Part shown: positions 34,704 through 43,683 of the stretch, piece after piece | Numbering within the stretch: position 1 is the stretch's first letter | How the letters are laid out: each line of letters opens with the position of its first letter | Origin: Monosiga brevicollis MX1 | Lineage: Eukaryota; Opisthokonta; Choanoflagellata; Craspedida; Salpingoecidae | Direction of reading: 5' to 3' | DNA: 64,000 nucleotides | Assembly (NCBI RefSeq): GCF_000002865.3 | Contig: NW_001865040.1 | Span: forward strand, 1,933,285-1,997,284 | Notes under the pieces: model-generated | What the model saw: the letters and a program-made list of their open reading frames with translations, nothing else | Told to the model about the DNA's origin: nothing | Databases searched by the model: none | Translations under genes and position numbers: made by a program

Positions 34704-36111
34704 ATGCCGTCGCAACACCAGGTGGGTGGGTGATCGGGGCTGGACGTTGGAGAAACGATGAAGCTTGTTGATGTTATCCAGTGAGCACGATTGTGCGTCG
34801 GGGCCTTGCTGCCAGCTGTCTCGCTCACTCTGCCATTTGATGGGCTTTCCTGCCCTTTCTGGTTTGTTTGTTTTTTTGCCCGCGCAGCTCGTTTCCAACC
34901 CCACGGCACCTGTCTCCTGCCATGCTTGGAACAAGGATCGCACCCGTAGGTTTATGAGGCAACAGCTTAGAGTTGGGGTGCGGAGAAAATGGGCGATGCA
35001 CGCAAAACATGTTTTGTTTCACTCTAACCTGATGCTCTGCCGCGCACTGGTGTGTTTTGTAGAACTGGCGATCTCGCCCAACTCGACTGATGTTATCATC
35101 TTCAAGTTTGATGGCAAGACCTTTACGAAGGCGCATGTGCTGCAGGAGCACACGCAGAACGTGACCAGCATTGACTGGGCTCCCAATAGCAACAAGCTTG
35201 TGACTTGTGCTCAGGATCGTAACGCCTACGTGTGGGAGTTTGACGGTGCCGAGTGGAAGCCCACGCTGGTCATTCTCCGCATCAACCGCGCAGCCACCTG
35301 TGTCAAGTGGTCCCCAAACGAGGACAAGTTTGCCGTTGGCAGCGGCGCCCGTCTTGTTTCCGTCTGTCATTTTGAGGAGGACAACGACTGGTGGGTGTCC
35401 AAGCACATCAAGAAGCCCATTCGCTCCACGATTCTGAGCCTCGACTGGCATCCCAACAACTGCCTCCTGGCCGTGGGCAGCAGTGATTTTAAGTGCCGCG
35501 TATTTTGCGCTGCCATCAAGGGCGTGGATAAGAAGCCCGCCCCCACCTGCTGGGGCGCGCAGACCAAGTTTGGTGAGCTGGTCCAAGAGTTTGGCACCGG
35601 CCCCGTGGGTGGCGGCTGGATTCACGACGTTGCCTTTAGCGGCGACGGCAACCTGTTGGCCTACGTTGGTCACGACTCGAGCGTCTACGTCGCCGATGGC
35701 AACAACAGCTGCCAGGTCTCTCGCCTGATCACCCGCCAGCTGCCCTTCCGCACCGTACTGTGGGTCACCGGTCAGAGCTTCATTGCCGCTGGTCATGACT
35801 ACACGCCCATGCTCTTTACCTTTGCCGGTGGCAAGCTCTCCTTTGTCGGCGATGCTGACGCACGTGAGGAAAAGGCGGCGGCCAGCAAGTTCAGCGCCCT
35901 GGACAAGTTCCGCAACCTGGACAAGCGTGGCACCGACTCCAGTGATGCTCTGCAGACTTCGGTCAAGTCAGCCCATCAAAACGCCATTCTTGAGCTCTCC
36001 ATTGTAGAGGGCCAGGTGGGCAACGTGGCCAAGTTTGCCACCGTGGGTCTGGACGGCAAGGTGGTCCTCTGGACCATGGCTGACATTTCCTCGCGCTTGA
36101 CGGTCGCCTAA
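34704..36111 (+). CDS. ARPC1: Arp2/3 complex subunit ARPC1 (p40/p41)
   Basis: WD40 beta-propeller subunit of the branched-actin nucleator Arp2/3. Exons 34704-34721, 34888-34945 and 35063-36111 give 374 residues, close to the usual 370. The first coding exon has only six codons (MPSQHQ). The junction yields HAWNKDRTQLAISPN, the ARPC1 start of blade 1. Other landmarks are HTQNVTSIDWAPNSNKLVT, WKPTLVILRINRAATCVKW, SDFKCRVFCAAIKGVD, and the C-terminal AILELSIVEG ... FATVGLDGKVVLW. The loop ALDKFRNLDKRGTDSS corresponds to the exposed hydrophobic insert between blades 6 and 7 that contacts actin. No damage is seen. Confidence 0.96.
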
Positions 36112-36601
36112 GTTGTTTCTCGTTGCGAAGAATTTTCTCCTCCGTTTGCTTGTCTGTGTCTTGTGTCTGTGTCGTGTGTCATGTGCGACATGAAAAGACT
36201 GTGACCTTGTTTGCGACCCGCTGTGTCGCGCCGATGCGCCAGCAGCGAATTGTACGATTGTCTTAACCCTTGGATCCAACCAACTTTAGACGTTCATCGA
36301 CAAGCACAAACCAAACAAAAGTGAGCTAACAGCTTCTGTCATGCGCTGCCTGACCAAGGGTCCGTCGCGTGTCGGTCGCACAAGAGAAAGATTAATAACA
36401 GTCGACTGTCGATTGGTTTGGGTCGCATTCATTTGGACATTTGTGTGACAATTTGTCGTCATCATGTCACATGTCATGTCATGTCATGTCACTTTGCTCT
36501 TGACTCTTGCCGTGTCGCCTTGGACCTAATGCGAAATCTGGCGGCGGCCCGCGCTGTCTCTGCGGGCTATCGCCGAGTGTTCGGCTTCAGTGACTGGCGC
36601 A
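36112..36601. promoter_or_regulatory. Intergenic region, ARPC1 to ACR3
   Basis: 490 bp. A short tandem repeat of CATGT/CATGTCAC lies at about 36463-36491, about 110 bp upstream of the ACR3 start codon, and could be a protein-binding cluster or a simple repeat. Nothing else is recognised. Confidence 0.45.
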
Positions 36602-37867
36602 ATGGTCACCAAAATGCCAGCAGCGTACGACGCATTGTCTGAGACCGATGTGAGCCAACCATCTTCAGCGGCGATGCCGGCCGTCTCAGCCGAAGCTGGC
36701 TCCAGCGAGACGGGATCAGCCCCGCCAGCCGCCATCGACACGTTTGCACGCTTTCTCACCGTGTGGGTGCTTCTGGCCATGGCTGTGGGTGTGCTCGTTG
36801 GCTACTACGTGCCAGCCATTCCCGATGCGTTGGAGTCAGCAACCGTTGCCCAAATCTCCATCCCCATTGCCATCTTCATCTGGATTATGGTCTATCCCAT
36901 GCTGCTGCAAATTGACTTGACTGCCCTCCAGCGCGTGCGGTACAACCTGAAGCCCATCCTCGTCACCACCGGCATCAACTATCTGATTCAGCCGTTCTGC
37001 ATGTACGGCCTGGCCAAGCTATTCATTGACGTGGCTTTTGAAGACGTGATTAGCGATCAACTCCAGGAGGAATACGTCACCGGCGCCGTCATTCTCGGGG
37101 GATCCCCGTGCACCGCCATGGTTTTTGTCTGGTCAGCCCTCGTGAGCGGCGACGCGGCCTACACGCTGGTGCAAGTTGCCGTGAACGACATTCTCATTTT
37201 TATTCTGTACATCCCGACCATGATGCTCCTCCTGCAAGCCAGCAGCATCCCCCTCCCTTGGGGGACCGCTTTCCTGTCCTTGGCACTTTTCATGTGTGTC
37301 CCGGGTTTGGCGGCCCTGGGTACGCGAGCTCATGCTCGCCGGCATGGTGGTGATGCCTTGCTGCAGAGGATCGAGCGCGTTCTCAAGCCGTTTACCATGA
37401 TTGCCCTTATCGCGGTTCTCGTCCTCATTTTTATCTTTCAGGGGCAAGCCATCGTGGACCAACCGGTCCACGTCCTGCTCATCGCCGTTCCATTGACCAT
37501 TCAAACCTATTTCATCTTTGGGTTGGCGTACAGCGTGATGTGGTACCTTCGTGTGCCCTTTTGTTATGCAGCACCGGGGGCCCTCATTGCAACGTCAAAC
37601 TTCTTTGAGCTGGCCGTCGCGCTTGCCATCTCTCTTGAGGGCGCCGACTCGGGTGCCACTTTGGCCACAGTCGTTGGTGTCTTGGAAGAGGTTCCCATCA
37701 TGCTTTCCCTCGTCTGGCTATGCAATCGCACACAGCACTGGTTTCCGGAGGCACCCAAGGACACCCCGCTCTCCGCTGCCCAGCTGGACGTGGAGATGGC
37801 AGAGCAGCAAAACCAAGAGCCCAGCACAGAGCCTCGCAAGGTGCCCGTTACCGTCCTCTGCGCATGA
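36602..37867 (+). CDS. ACR3-family arsenite efflux transporter (BART superfamily)
   Basis: A single uninterrupted reading frame of 421 residues, in a window where almost every other gene has introns. About ten hydrophobic helices follow a disordered N-terminus. The family signature GGSPCTAMVFVWSALVSGD contains the conserved Cys that is required for As(III) export in ACR3 proteins. VNDILIFILYIPTMMLLL and the C-terminal SNFFELAVALAISLEG, with VLEEVPIML, also match ACR3. It probably exports arsenite, possibly antimonite, across the plasma or vacuolar membrane. The start was set at ATG 36602; an in-frame GTG 12 bp upstream is less likely. ACR3 occurs in bacteria, fungi, plants and protists, so a bacterial origin is possible but untested. 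Confidence 0.92.
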   Translation: MVTKMPAAYDALSETDVSQPSSAAMPAVSAEAGSSETGSAPPAAIDTFARFLTVWVLLAMAVGVLVGYYVPAIPDALESATVAQISIPIAIFIWIMVYPMLLQIDLTALQRVRYNLKPILVTTGINYLIQPFCMYGLAKLFIDVAFEDVISDQLQEEYVTGAVILGGSPCTAMVFVWSALVSGDAAYTLVQVAVNDILIFILYIPTMMLLLQASSIPLPWGTAFLSLALFMCVPGLAALGTRAHARRHGGDALLQRIERVLKPFTMIALIAVLVLIFIFQGQAIVDQPVHVLLIAVPLTIQTYFIFGLAYSVMWYLRVPFCYAAPGALIATSNFFELAVALAISLEGADSGATLATVVGVLEEVPIMLSLVWLCNRTQHWFPEAPKDTPLSAAQLDVEMAEQQNQEPSTEPRKVPVTVLCA

Positions 37868-38484
37868 AGGACAGGCATGTGTGCATTTGCACAAGATCAA
37901 GTCAAACAGCTTCCAGACACATGCTTCCGATTATGAACACTTGATGCGACAGCAATATCAGTTCTGAGTTCCGTGGCGTGTCAGTTACTCGCCAAGTTAG
38001 CGCAGAGTTTGCGCGCGCCACAGTTGATTGTCAATAAAGATGAATGAAACAATCGAATAAAAACCAACAAATTTTTCTCGCGCAACGGAGTCTACTTGAC
38101 GTCATGGCCATCTGGCGATACAGAGCTTCCGTGGCCAAATGTTGGTTCCAGCACCCATCTTGTATGCGCAGTGTGCACCATTTTCTAGGTGACAGATCGT
38201 CAATTATGGCTACCAGGGCGGACAGAAACATGCTAACAGAAAGAACCACGGCGAGCCACATGGCAACGGAGCAGCCGCCCAATGAGCGACGAAAGGCTGC
38301 CAACATCACACAAGTATATTGGCCGCCCAAGCCAACTGCCAAACTTTTAATGAGCAGTATCTGGACACACACAACACTCAAACATTCACACAGCCCGACG
38401 AACCCATCGGCCAACCATCGAGCCGACGATTCGGACCCCGAGGAAGCACACCGCACCGGCGTGCGTTCCTCGACGTTCATGCAC
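37868..38484. other. Convergent intergenic region (ACR3 / DCAF7)
   Basis: 617 bp between two stop codons, carrying both 3' UTRs. The AATAAA-like AATAAAGATG at about 38034 and GAATAAAAACC at about 38055 are plausible polyadenylation signals for the ACR3 side. No gene is supported. Confidence 0.45.
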
Positions 38485-39864
38485 TCAAACGCGGAGCAGC
38501 TCCAACACGTTGTCGTGATTAATGGCAATCCACTCAGGAAAGGACTCGCACCATTGCACATTGTTGATGTTGCCATCGGCGTCATAGGCCAGGATGGGAT
38601 CGGGATCCTTGCGAGGAATACCTCCAATGTCCCAGATGATGGCCTTGTTGTCATCCCCAGCCGTACAGATGTGACAGGCTGAATGTGGCGCCCACGACAT
38701 GCCGTTGATGGCTGCGGTATGACATGAGAGCGTGGCCGTCGCCACGCAAGGCATGCGAATGTCCACCAGCACAACCTCACGCGAATCCATCTTTAACACC
38801 TGAGTTGCACGGGAGGTGGGGAAACAGGGAGGATGAGTTCGCGTGACACGCTCAACTTTCAACCCAACGGTTTCCGGTGGCCCCATGAGGCGTGCAGCAA
38901 CTTTTTGATCAGAGTACCCGGCACTGCGGGGCTGACAACGAAGGACTTACAGTGAGAAAGTTTGCATCTTGTTTGTTCCAACCAAGCCGCAAAAGGGCCG
39001 TTTGCTGCGGATCTTCATAGATAATGGTGGAATGATCCAAACTGCGCAAGTCAAAGAGGCGCACCGACCCATCGGCACCCACGGTTGAAAAGACCTCCCG
39101 ATTCTGGCTACTAAAAGCCACGTCGTAGACTTCTTGGTCGTGGGCAATGAGTTGAGTGGTTGCATCGCCACTGGCGCGGCCAACATCCTTCTCGGCGCGG
39201 ATGTCCCAAACCGTGCAGGTAGTGTCGATGGAAGAGGTCACGATACGGTTTGGGTCCACCGTGCTCCAGTCAAAGGACGTGAGCGGTGCACAAAATTCTG
39301 AAGTTTTGTTCTGCGCCCGTTTCCGCCGAAAAATGAGCCCGAGCCGCTTGTCGCAAGGGGGAAAAAAACAAGCAAAAAGGAAAGCGGCACCACCACATAC
39401 ATTGTTCAGAAGGCATTCCATGCTAGTCAAGTTTTCCTCGACGCGCCAAATGCGTAGGTAGTCGCCCGTGGTCGCCAAGAGATCAGGACGAGTGTCATCA
39501 GGGTCAGGGAGCCATGCGATTTTGGTCGCTGGATAAGGATGATCGACGGTACTGTGCACTTGGATGGTGGAGGAGTCTGGATGACGCGTGACAATTTGAA
39601 TCTGCTCAAACAGTGTTTAGAATACCGTGAGACAACGCCCGATAAGAATTTTGTCCCCGTGCGGCTTCCGTTCAGGCCGCACGGGATGAATGTCGCTAAA
39701 CCCGATACCGGGTTGTGAATCGAGCGCACCTTGTTGCAGTAATCTTCGACAAAAGAGCCGATGGCAAGTCGGTAGTGTTTGTTCTTTTTCTGCGACCAAG
39801 CAGAGCTATAGATGGGCCAGGGTGCCTTGTACTGGTACTGCTCGGGTGTGGTATCCGCAGACAT
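38485..39864 (-). CDS. DCAF7: WD40 protein DCAF7/HAN11 (plant TTG1/AN11 family)
   Basis: Four exons (39864-39730, 39601-39401, 39310-38951, 38799-38485) give 336 residues with all phases closing, close to human DCAF7 (342). Landmarks match the family closely: YKAPWPIYSSAW, RLAIGSFVEDYCNKV, then DHPYPATKIAWLPD, RPDLLATTGDYLRIW, FCAPLTSFDW, SSIDTTCTVWDI, TQLIAHDQEVYDVAF, VGADGSVRLFDLR, HSTIIYEDP, and the C-terminal INNVQWCESFPEWIAI. It is a scaffold that holds DYRK1A, HIPK2 or MEKK1 in animals and MYB/bHLH complexes in plants, and a CUL4-DDB1 receptor candidate. It is one of the most conserved proteins in the window. Confidence 0.96.
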
Positions 39865-40593
39865 GGTGAGTGGTGCGGAGAACCGCGACACACAATAGGC
39901 AACAAACTGGCAAAGGTAGTCTGCTGGAAAAAAAAAAAAAAAAATCTTAAAAAACAAAAAAAAAAAGTAGATGAGTTATCAGGGGTTCTAGTATCTAGTG
40001 GCAGAGCCGTCGTGCGCACATTCTCACCGTGCAAGCGTTGGGCGCGCACGCGGCTGGAACGACCAGCGAGGAAGCCCTGCCGTTGACCAGGTCACAAGAC
40101 GTTTGGAAACCTCAATGTTTCCACGTCAAGAAGCAAAGACGCAAATAGCTCGCGTCTGGCTCACAGTACCGTCGCTGGATCGACCGGCAACACGGCAACA
40201 CCCGTGTAGGTACCCCCCAGCGCACGGGCCGATCAGCTGCGCCAGCACAATGGCCGCCGCCAAAAACTTGTTTTTCAGTGATGCGTCAAGCTGTGAGGCA
40301 GTTGCTTTTAATGGTATGCGCGATTGGCTTGCAGTTGCGTCTTTCTCTTTGGTCCGGTTATCACAAAATAACAACACAAAGGAGAACCCATCAAATGAAA
40401 GTCAGACGCGTTTGTAGCAAAAACAGAGAAAAACAAAAAGAAGGAAACAGGCTTTTCGCGCCAAGATTCAAAAATGCTATTATAGTGGATGCAAGCCAGC
40501 ATCTTTTGGTCGGCTCTGGCGGTCGGCCGCAGCGTGTGCCGCAACGGGGCTCAGACCGGGACAGAAACGGCCAGATTTGCTTGGCACGGCTTC
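39865..40593. other. Intergenic region, DCAF7 5' side to CRPPA-like 3' end
   Basis: 729 bp. It contains A15-A16 runs at about 39927-39965 just upstream of DCAF7 and an A/G-rich region near 40370-40450. A minus-strand frame at 40126-40377 includes a hydrophobic stretch (AAAIVLAQLIGPCAGG), but I see no matching exon partner and do not call it. Confidence 0.4.
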
Positions 40594-43369
40594 TTATTTG
40601 GCAAAAAAGGCTTGACCAGAAAGCAATGGGTTTGGGTAACGCACGAGGCTGACAATGAGCTCGGCCACCGCCTCGGGTGACAGGCAGTCAGCACGGGCCT
40701 GAGGGCGGGCGAGGGCAAGAAGAATGGGCCGCGCACATGAGCCCTGCGTAGCTGCTTTTGTAAAGATGATGCCGCATGATCAAGCATTCAAAAGCCCTTG
40801 TCCATCCAGAGTTTCCACTTTGGTGACCCACCTCGTAAGGAAACATGGATGTCCGCATATCCGTATACGTGCGGCGGGGTACCACGCAATAGCAGAGAAT
40901 GTTGCTCATCCGGCCCTCCAATGCCAATGTTTCAGTCAGACAGTGCACACCTGCTTTCGCTGCTGCATACGCCCCCTGATCCAGTCGACCACCCACGGCA
41001 GAGCTCGACCCCAGATTGATAATGACACCACCACCTGCCTGTTCCGACATGACTGGAGGGTGAAGCAAGGCAGCGAGCCGAGTCAGAACCCAAGAAAGTC
41101 TGAACACCCGCCCTGATGCATGCACATGAGTACACACCTCGAAAAGCAGCACGGCTTGAGAAGAACACACTCGACAAGTTGCCGTGCAGCATGCGGTTCC
41201 ACGTTTCATCGTCCTGTGTCCCCAGAGGATCGGCCCACCACCGGTGAGGGTGTGGAAAAGTTAGCCAGGCTACGCGGCCTCCACGTTTGTATAAAAACGA
41301 ATCACCAGACCGTATCGGCAAGAGAAGACAGTGCCACAAAGCCTGCCGAATTGATGACCACGTCGATGCGTGATGCTTTTGCAAGCACCTGTTTGGTGAT
41401 GCACCCAGCCCAGCGATAGCGGCTCATGAGCCTGTTTAGCCACCGACGCCCAACGCACAGCCTGTCACCAACGTCTTGAAGCAGAAGCGGGCAAGCACCT
41501 GATCGTAGACCAGCTGAAGAGTGGCTGAAGTGGAGGCATCGCCAGGCACCGGCGTCGCGCCGATCGCAGCACAGGCTGCACGCAGCTCGGCAGCGCCCCG
41601 CGCGCAAGCAAACACCTTGATGACAAAAAAAACACCCAGGTTTTAAAACAGGATGAACAGAATCACCGCTTGCGTTGTCATCGAGGAGTATCAAGCTTGC
41701 CATAGCCGTTTAACAGAGCTGGCCGGTTCTGACCTCGTAGCCTCGATCCCGCAACTGCTTTGCCACCGCCAAACCAATCCCTCGCGAGGCACCAACCACC
41801 AGCGCGTTCTGGATTTGACATGGCCACAAAGACGCTGCAAGTCAGAATTCTCCGCCGGATCTGGGCAAGGATGTCTGTCCAAAAAACAAAAAAAGGGCGG
41901 GGGGGAAGCAGATGAAGGTGCGGGTTGGCCACATACCTTTCGCTGCCCTTCCTTGATCATGGCTTCGGCCGCATAGAGATCGTGCTTGTAAGTCACCTGC
42001 GCAACCGGTGAAACATTGCATGTGTCCAATCAAGGGCCGTTGCAGCATGCAAACAGGCTCATCAATTGGTGGTGATGGGCAAAAACGCACACCCACACAA
42101 ATCAAAAATGAAAACATGTTTGCCCTGCAAGACCGCGCCCGATCACCGTACCTTCCAGACGTTGGGACGCACATCAACTAGCTTCGCACTGCACCCAGCA
42201 TACCGCTGCGCAAGCTGCAAAACCTCCGTACCATGATCGAAATCCTCTGCCGAGCAGCTGGCATAAGCCGCCTCCAAAATCGAGCGCTGAAAGGCCTTTG
42301 GTCCGTGTTGTGTGTGGAAGACATTGTGGGCGTCACCGTGAGAAAGCCGAGGAAGTTGAAGGTCAAGGCAATGGTCACTGGCCTTCAGAAATACCAAGCG
42401 CAAACAGGGCTGCCAAGACTACGCGGCTGTGGCTACGCCAGCGGGCGCTGTACAGAAGGTCGAGATGGCTTACCTGGGGCGTTTGACTTGCAAGATACTC
42501 CGACCTGGTGAGCACGTGATCCAGAAAGCCATCCGCAGAGGGCTTGACGACAGTAGACACGAGAGGAAGTGTGCAGCCGGCTGTGGTTGGTTTGCAAGAT
42601 TTTACAAGAGAGCGCGATGAGTGCACGGCAAAAAGGTATGCAACAGAAATGGACGTGGCACCGGCTGGAGCCAGAGCAAAAGCATATCGAGGATGATGCT
42701 TGAATGGATAGACTGGGCCCACTGCTCCCAGCTGACCTGCTCCATATTCGGCTGCTGCTTCAACAACGGCTTCAAGATCTGACGGCAGAACAAAGGGCCG
42801 GACCATGTCATGCACCAGGACCAGTGTCGTGGTCGGCCTCAGTGCTTTGAGACCGTTGGCAATGGAGCTGCTCGGTGCAATCCCATGACATGCCAGCACG
42901 AACCCCGTTTGAAATGCGTGGGATGAGCATCACAGCTGCCAGAAGAGCGCGATCACACAGCACATCAGCACACGTACCGATGTCTAGTATCACCACCGAC
43001 GACGAGTCGGGTTTTGACAAATCCCCAGGTCTGAAGCCAGACACGCATATCAGCCATCATGTCCTGACTGACTGGCACAATGACATCGTGCAGCCATGCG
43101 ACGCTCTCCATTGTTCGTAGCGTGTAGTATAGGAGTGGTCGTCCTTCAATCATCCAAAACTAACATACAAGATGGGCAAAGGGCCTGTCAGACCGTCTGC
43201 ATGCAGATTCTTCGCCCCTGCCCAGCAGCTACAGCTGCAGGTCCCTTCTGCAAGACACGCGCAGCACGATGTGACGACAAACCTGCTTGGCCGTGCTCGC
43301 ACCCGTGCGACTTCCCGTGCCCGAGGCCGGTAGAATGGCAGCCACCTGCCGTTGATCTTGGTCCGCCAT
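40594..43369 (-). CDS. CRPPA/ISPD-type ribitol-5-phosphate cytidylyltransferase fused to a short-chain dehydrogenase
   Basis: About ten exons encode two domains. The N-terminal IspD-like fold starts at 43369: VAAILPASGTGSRTG (CTP-binding loop), KQ-FWMIEGRPLLYYTLR, VVGGDTRHRSIANGL, LVHDMVRPFV, VVKPSADGFLDH, SQTPQAFQRSILEAAY, ending VTYKHDLYAAEAMIKEG. The C-terminal domain (from about 41815) is an SDR: NALVVGASRGIGLAVA (nucleotide-binding glycine motif), VVINSAG, MLHGNLSSVF, IINLGSSSAVGG and YAAAKAGVH. Asn, Ser, Tyr and Lys of the SDR tetrad are all visible. The last exon ends QAFFAK-stop at 40594. Human CRPPA makes CDP-ribitol for alpha-dystroglycan. Bacterial Acs1/Bcs1 enzymes combine the same two activities, ribulose-5-P reduction and cytidylyl transfer. 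I infer a bifunctional CDP-ribitol synthase; plain IspD is less likely because of the fusion. Confidence 0.85.
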
Positions 43370-43683
43370 GACTATTACTATGCTCGTGGCAAGCATGCAC
43401 CCGCTCACACACTTGTCTCACGGCCCACTCAGAATCCTGCGAGCTAGAGCGGCGGTCCAAAGTCAAATGGTACCCCATCAATCACCCTGCCTGTGAGCAG
43501 TGTCCGCACCGCCTCATCATGCATGCATGTACACATTTCTGCTCTCTTTTTCCAGCACCATCACTTCTTTCGCCAATTTGGTTTTTTTTTCGTTCTCTCG
43601 ACTCTTCTTGTGTCTGTTTTGGCACCCGAACGGCGGCGCGCTGTAGGGGATGTGGGGGCCGCAGACAAGCAGATAACAGCAGG
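43370..43683. promoter_or_regulatory. Short divergent promoter (CRPPA-like fusion / GT4 glycosyltransferase)
   Basis: 314 bp between diverging start codons. A T9 tract lies near 43581. No TATA box is evident. The shared promoter would co-express two probable glycan-synthesis genes. Confidence 0.5.

Noticed and set aside
40126-40377. Minus-strand 83-residue frame with a hydrophobic stretch
   Set aside because: No splice partner, no recognisable family and no coding bias compared with its flanks; may be part of an untranslated region.
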